Source: Bacteroidales bacterium
GTDB taxonomy: Bacteria > Bacteroidota > Bacteroidia > Bacteroidales > UBA4181
Length of the DNA: 11,980 nt
NCBI GenBank assembly: GCA_031287245.1
Contig: JAITTD010000035.1
Span: 1-11,980, forward strand
Direction: 5' to 3'
The position numbers and the translations under genes are program-made. Position 1 is the first letter of the stretch, and each line of letters opens with the position of its first letter. Below, piece after piece: positions 6,932-11,980 of this stretch. The notes below the pieces were generated by a model. The model worked only from the letters and a program-made list of their open reading frames with translations. It was not told the DNA's origin and made no database searches.

Positions 6932-8198
6932 AATGCAACGCCTCCGCCGCCGGTAATGCTGCCGCTTTTCGCGCAGGCAACCAGATGGCTGCAAGAATCA
7001 CCGTCGCCATCATCACCCACGTGATACCGTTTGTAATCAGGAAACGAAGGGCTGTGCGGTCGGGAAGATACACCCTGCCATCGTCCGCTCGCCCCAAAGT
7101 GATGTTTAAATCGGCATAAACAATTTGAAACTCAATCAACAAAGCCGGAATCAAGGCGATGGTCAGCAGACACAATCCTTCTGCCAGCAAGTGGTTGCGG
7201 ATACCGTTGCCGGTTGCACCCAGCGCCTTGCGAAGTCCAATTTCATCGCGGCGCATCTGAATACGGTACCAGAAGGTGCCCATCACGCAAAGCAGGATGT
7301 TCAACAGAAAGAAAACGATCAGCGAACTCAACTGCTTTGAAATGTTCGCCATCATACTTTGGAATACTCCGGTCTTTGCCAGTTTACGGTAAGAAACAAT
7401 GTTTTGCATGTAAAAATTACCTATTTGCAAGCGCTGGGACATTTCCGCAGTGAACGCTGCCTGAAAAGCAGCATCTGTGAGGGCAGAACTGCTGCGTATG
7501 GAAATGACGGAATACCTCAATGAGGTTGAGTCTACGCGAAACGGAACATAATACGCAGTGCGTGGTCGCTCGGAATCAAAACGTTTGATATCATCTACTA
7601 TTCCAATGATGGTGTGATTATCGTTGAGCGCTTTTCCAATTGCCGAGCCGGAGGGAAACAGACGGTCGGCTACCAAACGCCCGACCACCACTCCGTTTGG
7701 ATTGGTCCAATCGAAATCCGAGATGGAAACCGGCGTTTTCCCCTGATTGGTCGTATAGCCAAACACACGGAAAAAATCTTCTTTCGTATCTATACGAATC
7801 AATTGTCCCCATACATGATTGGTTGAATCGTCAGGGCTGAAATAACCATTCTCCTCGAGAGCGCCGCTTTCGGGGGCGGAATTTCTGTTTGAAACCGATA
7901 CGGCTTCCACGCCCGGGTAATCCCGTATGGTTTGCAGGATGCGGGCAAAATTGGCTTCCATCACTTCGCCGCTATTCGCTTCTGCACTGTATTGAGGATG
8001 ATTTTGCGGAAATCTTGCTAAATTTACTTTCCACGTCTGCTCTATATGACGAGCATTCGGGAGGTGGTAATTGCAATTGAGCGCAAAGAAATAATCGGTC
8101 ATATACCAGACCAATAGAAAGACCAATAACAGTTCTACGGTAATCCACGCATTGCTGCGCTTCCGGTTCAGGATTTGTTTAATAATAGACTTGAACAT
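6924..8198 (-). CDS. ABC transporter permease, FtsX/MacB type (second permease)
   Basis: A 424-residue inner-membrane permease of the MacB/FtsX (type VII ABC) family. It has one N-terminal membrane helix (about 17-38), a large periplasmic MacB_PCD-like domain (about 40-285), then three helices (about 290-312, 338-360, 388-408). The cytoplasmic segment RRDEIGLRKALGAT (316-329) is the conserved coupling helix contacting the ATPase. The C-terminus LPARKAAALPAAEALHYE is the family's usual ending. These permeases do not form a conventional transport pore; in MacB they drive periplasmic substrates into the TolC channel by mechanotransmission. It starts 9 nt after the first permease gene and overlaps the TolC-family gene by 8 nt. 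Its periplasmic domain differs from that of its neighbour, so the pump is probably a heterodimer. Confidence 0.9.
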   Translation of the reverse strand: MFKSIIKQILNRKRSNAWITVELLLVFLLVWYMTDYFFALNCNYHLPNARHIEQTWKVNLARFPQNHPQYSAEANSGEVMEANFARILQTIRDYPGVEAVSVSNRNSAPESGALEENGYFSPDDSTNHVWGQLIRIDTKEDFFRVFGYTTNQGKTPVSISDFDWTNPNGVVVGRLVADRLFPSGSAIGKALNDNHTIIGIVDDIKRFDSERPRTAYYVPFRVDSTSLRYSVISIRSSSALTDAAFQAAFTAEMSQRLQIGNFYMQNIVSYRKLAKTGVFQSMMANISKQLSSLIVFFLLNILLCVMGTFWYRIQMRRDEIGLRKALGATGNGIRNHLLAEGLCLLTIALIPALLIEFQIVYADLNITLGRADDGRVYLPDRTALRFLITNGITWVMMATVILAAIWLPARKAAALPAAEALHYE

Positions 8199-8207
8199 AG
8201 CGTTTGA

Positions 8208-9518
8208 TTATTTTAAGTTTAATGAATGGATGATTTCACGGCGCGAATACCGCCAAGCCGGCATCAGAGATGAAAGCAGGTTGAGCAGAAAGCAAATGCC
8301 GAGGGCAATAGCGAGCACCGGAAGATTCAGCAGCATGGAAGGAGTAAACACTACTTCGATTCCTTCCGGTGGCGGCATTGAAACTAATTCACCCAATTGG
8401 GTAATCCATTGCCGTCCAAGCAAAATCAACAGATAAGAGGACAACAGTCCAACCGCTCCACCCAAGAGCGTGAAGAGGAAATTCTCCGAAATAATTTGTC
8501 CCATCAACCGGTGTACCGGCGCTCCAAATGCGCGGCGCACGCCCATTTCAGATATGCGGCGCTCTATCCGCGAATCGGTCATTCCCGAAAGGCTGATGGC
8601 AGGCACCATCAACAGGATAAAGAAAATAAATCCGTAGAAGAACAGCAAGCCGGAGAAATCCACAGTACCACTACTCAAACCTCGGAAAACCATTTGCCAG
8701 TAGCGGTCAGGTTGCCCGTTTACGGTAAATTCCAAGTCTGTGAGTGTTTGGTTGTACCGCTGTATATTCTCTGTCGCTTCTTGATACACCTGTTCCATAG
8801 CCGAAGCGGAAGGCGCCAATATACAAACAGTTAGAAATCCCAATGACTGAGTAAAGGAATATTGAGAAGAAGCAAAAACAGAATGGGCAGTATAAGGCAC
8901 CCACAACTGGGCATACGCCTTTCTGGTAACGTACGGAGCGTCTTTCACTACGCCGCACACCCTGAATTGGCGAAAATTGATGCTCAACTGTTTGCCGATG
9001 GCTTCGGTGGCACTACCGAACAGCCGCTTGGCTAACGACTCAGCCATCACAACCGTGGGAATACCGGATTGAAAATCGGCTTCCGTAAAGGCTTTCCCCT
9101 CCACAAAACGAAACGGGAATACCGTCCAAAACTGCGTATCGATGTGTCTTACTGCCACCGGCAACTGCTCTTTACTTCCCTCGGGCTGCACAAAATTCCC
9201 TTCTTCCATCACCATCGTGAGGAGTTCGGCTGTGACCGCTTCGGCGCTTTTCAACGATTTGAAACAGGTTTCTACCACGTGGGATGACATCATAGCAGAG
9301 GAATTGTATCCTCCTTTGGTGGATTTTTCTGTTGCCATACTGACAGTCAGCATCCGGTCGCGGTGGGTTTCGGGATAGATATTGGCTATTTTGAGGTAAA
9401 AGACAATCGACACTATCATCACGATGGTCACCGACAAACCGGTACCGATAATGTAAATGGAACTGAACAGTTTTTCCTGTCGTATCAGTGTCCACGCTTG
9501 TTTGAAATATTGTATCAT
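8208..9518 (-). CDS. ABC transporter permease, FtsX/MacB type (first permease)
   Basis: A 436-residue partner permease with the same layout. Helix 1 spans about 17-41, a periplasmic MacB_PCD-like domain about 45-285, and helices 2-4 about 289-311, 345-367 and 400-418. The coupling segment ERRISEMGVRRAFGAP (319-334) closely follows the family pattern. The ending MPAWRYSRREIIHSLNLK has the P-A-x-x-A-like C-terminal motif in a degraded form. In the periplasmic domain, GKAFTEADFQSGIPTVVMAE followed by LFGSATEAIGKQL is the standard MacB_PCD signature. It begins 20 nt after the ABC ATPase gene and ends 9 nt before the second permease, so the three are surely one transcription unit. It is predicted to pair with the second permease in the inner membrane. 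Confidence 0.9.
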   Translation of the reverse strand: MIQYFKQAWTLIRQEKLFSSIYIIGTGLSVTIVMIVSIVFYLKIANIYPETHRDRMLTVSMATEKSTKGGYNSSAMMSSHVVETCFKSLKSAEAVTAELLTMVMEEGNFVQPEGSKEQLPVAVRHIDTQFWTVFPFRFVEGKAFTEADFQSGIPTVVMAESLAKRLFGSATEAIGKQLSINFRQFRVCGVVKDAPYVTRKAYAQLWVPYTAHSVFASSQYSFTQSLGFLTVCILAPSASAMEQVYQEATENIQRYNQTLTDLEFTVNGQPDRYWQMVFRGLSSGTVDFSGLLFFYGFIFFILLMVPAISLSGMTDSRIERRISEMGVRRAFGAPVHRLMGQIISENFLFTLLGGAVGLLSSYLLILLGRQWITQLGELVSMPPPEGIEVVFTPSMLLNLPVLAIALGICFLLNLLSSLMPAWRYSRREIIHSLNLK

Positions 9519-9538
9519 TTTTATTGGATATGGATTAT

Positions 9539-10204
9539 TTATGAAATTTGTCGCCCGTCAAAAAAACGAATGGTTCTGTTTGTTTGCTTCGCTTGCTGTT
9601 CGTTGTGCGTCACCATCACGATGGTACGCCCGTCTTCCTTGTTCAGTTGGTGCAGAATGTCCATCACTTCGGCGCCCATTTTGCTGTCCAAGTTACCGGT
9701 CGGCTCGTCGGCGAGGATGATGTTGGGGTTGCCGACAATGGCGCGGGCGATGGCTACGCGCTGGCACTGTCCGCCGGAAAGTTGCGTGGGGAAATGCCGC
9801 ATCCGGTGGCTGAGTCCTACTTTTTCGAGCATCGCCTTTGCCAACTTGCGCCGTTCGGAAGCGGACACTTTGCGATAAAGCAGTGGCATTTCCACATTGT
9901 CCAACACATTGAGCGAGTTAATCAAATGGAAACTCTGAAACACAAAGCCCAACTGCCTGTTGCGAAACGCCGCCTGCTGCTTGTCATTCATATCCACGGT
10001 TTTGACGCCGTCTATTTCAACCAGACCGCTCGACGGAGCGTCCAGCAAACCGATGATGTTCAACAGAGTGGATTTACCACAGCCGGAAGGTCCCATAATG
10101 GAAAGAAACTCACCTTTTTGCACTTCCAGATTTACATTTTCCAACGCTACCGTTTCAATCTCTTTCGTTCGATAGATTTTTTCTAAATTCGCTAACTTAA
10201 TCAT
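9539..10204 (-). CDS. ABC transporter ATP-binding protein, MacB/LolD type
   Basis: A 221-residue ATPase that powers the two FtsX-type permeases from the cytoplasmic side. All motifs are present: Walker A GPSGCGKST (38-46), Q-loop Gln90 in GFVFQSFHL, signature LSGGQ (142-146), Walker B IILADEP (D166, E167), D-loop NLDS (171-174) and H-loop His200 in MVTHN. The length is normal for stand-alone MacB/LolD-class ATPases. A Cys at 147, just after the signature (LSGGQCQR), replaces the Gln or Met common there. LolCDE-type lipoprotein release is less likely because of the adjacent membrane-fusion and TolC genes. The start is preceded by A/T-rich heptamer repeats with no Shine-Dalgarno sequence. Confidence 0.92.
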   Translation of the reverse strand: MIKLANLEKIYRTKEIETVALENVNLEVQKGEFLSIMGPSGCGKSTLLNIIGLLDAPSSGLVEIDGVKTVDMNDKQQAAFRNRQLGFVFQSFHLINSLNVLDNVEMPLLYRKVSASERRKLAKAMLEKVGLSHRMRHFPTQLSGGQCQRVAIARAIVGNPNIILADEPTGNLDSKMGAEVMDILHQLNKEDGRTIVMVTHNEQQAKQTNRTIRFFDGRQIS

Positions 10205-10210
10205 ACTGTT

Positions 10211-10399
10211 TTAATTATTAATTATTAATTATCAATTATTAATGCCATTGTCAATCATTATCATTTTCCCCTTTCATTGTCAATTGTCAATTGTCAACTG
10301 TCAATTTTTCCTTGTCAACTGTCAATTATCAACTGTCAATTTTTCATTGTCAACTGTCAATTGTCAATTGTCAATTTAATTGTCAATTGTCAATTTTTC
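10211..10399. repeat. Heptamer tandem repeat arrays (TTAATTA and TGTCAAT types)
   Basis: Two heptamer families fill the spacer between the membrane-fusion and ABC ATPase genes. TTAATTA occurs three times exactly, then as TCAATTA and a partial unit (10211-10243). TGTCAA occurs 14 times exactly between 10249 and 10393. From 10278 to 10374 the units keep a strict 7-bp register, with one TATCAA variant and two slots occupied by TTTTC(C/A)T heptamers. This gives a higher-order 35-bp pattern. The array runs into the coding sequence and supplies the last residues of the membrane-fusion protein. Confidence 0.9.
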
Positions 10400-11623
10400 C
10401 CTGTCCAGATAGTCTGCCATATCCGAAACGATTACTTCGTCGCCCGCTTGCAGACCGCTGATGACTTCCACGTACTCGAAATTGCTGTCGCCCAGCATCG
10501 CTTTGCGTTTCAGCAATTGGTCGCCGTTCACTACAAATAATTTGTACTCGCCTTTTCCCATGTAATAGGCGGCGTTGGCGAGGCGCAACACGTCTTCTTT
10601 GATGGCGTTCATCACGTAAACGTCCGTTTTCAATCCCGACCGAAGGCGCGGGTGGTTGTCCTCTTCCAACTGAACGGAAAAGGAAATCACGCCGTTTTTG
10701 GACAAAGGCGTTACATCGCTCACTGTTCCGTTGAGTTTGTCGTTGCCGATTTTGACCACCGCCCGACTGCCGACTGCGATGCGGTCGCCATAAGTATCTG
10801 CTATTTCCCCCTCCACCTTGAAATGCGACAGGTCGGAAACGATGGCAACGCGGCTCCCCTGCCCTATTTGTGCGCCCACTTCGTTGTTCACATACGTCAG
10901 AATGGCTTTGCGGGGCGAGCGAATTTGAGCATCATCCAAAGTACGTTTGGATTCAGCCAAACCTTTGTAAAAAATGTTCAGTTCCAACTCCTTGACTTTC
11001 AAATCGGCGTCGGAAAGGGCTTGTTCGTTTTGGTATTTCTGTTCGTCCTCGCTCAGTTGAAGTTGCCCGACATAGTAACTCAGTTCCACCTGCCGTACCT
11101 TGTCGGTCGTTCCGGCGCCCAGACTGTCGAGATAGCGCTCGTTGCGAAGTTCCACTTCCTTGCGGTTGAGTTCCAAACGCGAAATTTTCAGTTTCATTTC
11201 CATTTCGGAAAGTTTGCTGTGATTTTTTACCCGCAACTGTTCGAGTTGAAGCCGCCGCACCTGTCCTTCGTCAAGCAGTTTGTTGTATTCGGTTTCAGCC
11301 GTTTGCAAATCCAGGCGCAGGATAGCAGTTCCCACCTCAACAGCATCGCCGCCTTTCTTGTATATTTCCACAATGCGGGAATGAATCGGCGAGTTGATGA
11401 TTTCCTCAAAAGCCGGAACGACTTTCCCTGCCGCATTGACCGACACTTCAATGGTACCCTTGTCCACAACGGAAAAACGCAGGTCTTTTCGATTGACGCC
11501 GGGTTGCAGCAGTGATATAATCAGCATAACAGCCGCTATCACCACAGCCACGCCAATGCCTGCCTTCATGATTTGCAAATGCAATGCTTTCCTTTTTTCC
11601 GCTTTCGATATGGCTCTGTCCAT
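10376..11623 (-). CDS. Periplasmic membrane-fusion (adaptor) protein, HlyD/MacA type
   Basis: A 415-residue adaptor linking the inner-membrane ABC permeases to the TolC-family channel. A single N-terminal membrane helix (about 22-40) anchors it, with a basic cytoplasmic N-terminus. A lipoyl/barrel-sandwich half-motif lies at about 58-105 (NSPIHSRIVEIYKKGGDAVEVG). A long alpha-helical hairpin coiled coil spans about 108-230, and the second lipoyl half begins at 232 (AQIRSPRKAILTYV). A beta-barrel follows at about 268-340 and a membrane-proximal domain at about 345-408 (GLQAGDEVIVSD). The organisation is intact and of usual length. It is the first gene of the efflux operon. The final residues LTIDN and the stop codon are encoded by the heptamer repeats, an unusual C-terminus that is unlikely to be functionally constrained. 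A 171-nt repeat-filled gap separates it from the ATPase gene. Confidence 0.9.
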   Translation of the reverse strand: MDRAISKAEKRKALHLQIMKAGIGVAVVIAAVMLIISLLQPGVNRKDLRFSVVDKGTIEVSVNAAGKVVPAFEEIINSPIHSRIVEIYKKGGDAVEVGTAILRLDLQTAETEYNKLLDEGQVRRLQLEQLRVKNHSKLSEMEMKLKISRLELNRKEVELRNERYLDSLGAGTTDKVRQVELSYYVGQLQLSEDEQKYQNEQALSDADLKVKELELNIFYKGLAESKRTLDDAQIRSPRKAILTYVNNEVGAQIGQGSRVAIVSDLSHFKVEGEIADTYGDRIAVGSRAVVKIGNDKLNGTVSDVTPLSKNGVISFSVQLEEDNHPRLRSGLKTDVYVMNAIKEDVLRLANAAYYMGKGEYKLFVVNGDQLLKRKAMLGDSNFEYVEVISGLQAGDEVIVSDMADYLDREKLTIDN

Positions 11624-11663
11624 CTTGTTTTATTTATCGAACAGAGGCAAGCAAAGCCTATGC

Positions 11664-11671
11664 CAAAAATA
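11664..11671 (-). promoter_or_regulatory. Possible -7 promoter element of the efflux operon
   Basis: On the minus strand 11671-11664 reads TATTTTTG, matching the Bacteroidota consensus TAnnTTTG. It lies 40 nt upstream of the membrane-fusion start codon, a sensible distance. No clear TTTG-type -33 element is seen 19-21 nt further upstream, so either the promoter is weak or activator-dependent, or the match is chance in A/T-rich DNA. Confidence 0.4.
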
Positions 11672-11708
11672 CAAGTAGTTGAATACTAAAAGAATGAAGA
11701 AAATAGAA

Positions 11709-11751
11709 GTGTTCGATATCGGACAGAGTGTTCGGTTTTGGATCTGAACAC
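11709..11751. promoter_or_regulatory. Candidate operator upstream of the efflux operon
   Basis: GTGTTCG occurs directly at 11709-11715 and 11728-11734, 19 bp apart, and the inverted form GAACAC at 11746-11751. The first copy overlaps a near-perfect 14-bp palindrome, GTTCGATATCGGAC (11711-11724, one mismatched pair). The group lies 38-80 bp upstream of the candidate -7 element, where an activator or response-regulator dimer could bind. No regulator gene is in the window. Confidence 0.35.
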
Positions 11752-11823
11752 GTAATCATCTGATACACAATATTCCGACATCTCTTCCAAAAACACTGGG
11801 CGTTTTTTTATCCCACGTAAATA

Positions 11824-11980
11824 TTGCTCTGAAAGAGCAAAATCAATAGCACAAGGCAACGCCTTGTGGAACGGAATTTTCTACGAAAGTTTCACAGGTT
11901 TTATTAAGTAGTCTTCAATAAATAAAAGCCTCGATTATTGTGAAACCTCTACGAGGTTTTGGGGGATTCCTGTATCCTGT
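11824..11980. repeat. Second cluster of interrupted palindromes (continues past the window end)
   Basis: The cluster contains TTGCTCT-GAA-AGAGCAA (11824-11840), CACAAGGC-AAC-GCCTTGTG (11850-11868) and AAACCTC-TAC-GAGGTTT (11943-11959), each a perfect inverted repeat with a 3-nt loop. Bases 11937-11978 match the complement of 4052-4093 at 40 of 42 positions. No gene is seen between 11624 and the window end; apart from the promoter and operator candidates, this repeat cluster is all it holds. Confidence 0.75.

Noticed and set aside
6932..6994. Upstream start for the TolC-family gene at 6994
   Set aside because: It would add a 21-residue basic extension overlapping the permease gene and mask a clean signal peptide that begins at 6931.
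9548..10186. 212-codon plus-strand open frame opposite the ABC ATPase gene
   Set aside because: The minus strand carries every ABC ATPase motif, so the opposite frame is a by-product.
10278..10393. CRISPR array
   Set aside because: The units are 7 bp with no unique spacers of CRISPR length; this is a simple tandem repeat.
10652..11515. 287-codon plus-strand open frame opposite the membrane-fusion gene
   Set aside because: It is antisense to an intact HlyD/MacA-type protein, and its Phe-rich translation reflects complementary codons.
11784..11810. Terminator-like AAAAAC/GTTTTT inverted repeat
   Set aside because: The stem is almost pure A/T with a 7-nt loop and no associated gene end; it is too weak to call.
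4052..11978. Composite transposon bounded by terminal inverted repeats
   Set aside because: No transposase or integrase gene lies between the copies and no target-site duplication is visible. The copies sit inside larger palindrome clusters, so dispersed repeats fit better.

Overview
The window looks like chromosomal DNA from a member of the Bacteroidota, most probably Bacteroidales. The support is indirect but consistent. Two lipoproteins have an acidic stretch just after the lipobox cysteine, as in the surface-export signal of this phylum. One carries a BACON-like domain. Shine-Dalgarno sequences are absent and starts are preceded by A/T-rich DNA. Matches to the TAnnTTTG -7 promoter element lie upstream of genes.

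Left third (1-3356, minus strand): two probable surface lipoproteins in one transcription unit. The first gene, 1623-3356, encodes three bacterial Ig-like (BIG_2) repeats followed by a calcineurin-type metallophosphoesterase. The second, 41-1519, encodes a BACON-like domain, an unassigned middle and a LamG/concanavalin-like domain. A hairpin at 1-29 probably ends the unit.

Non-coding block (3357-4263): about 900 nt without a credible gene but rich in structure. It holds consecutive hairpins ending in a T-run upstream of the phosphoesterase lipoprotein, an (AG)19 microsatellite, a cluster of short palindromes mostly with 3-nt loops, and a promoter plus inverted repeats in front of the next gene.

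Centre (4264-5457, plus strand): a lone AAA ATPase of the AAA_14/DUF4143 type, visibly more A+T-rich than its neighbours. It converges on the efflux operon with a single base between the stop codons.

Right half (11623 to 5459, minus strand): a five-gene tripartite ABC efflux operon in the order membrane-fusion protein, ABC ATPase, two FtsX/MacB-type permeases, TolC-family outer-membrane channel. The parts make a complete envelope-spanning pump of the MacAB-TolC kind with ATPase and permeases on separate chains; the substrate cannot be read from the sequence. A 171-nt gap filled with heptamer repeats separates the first two genes; the last four are tightly packed or overlapping.

The most unusual feature is repetitive DNA. 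Seven-base tandem repeats of three different sequences lie just downstream of two minus-strand genes and include their stop codons. A 42-bp sequence with a palindromic core occurs in inverted orientation at 4052-4093 and at 11937-11978, as part of clusters of small interrupted palindromes.
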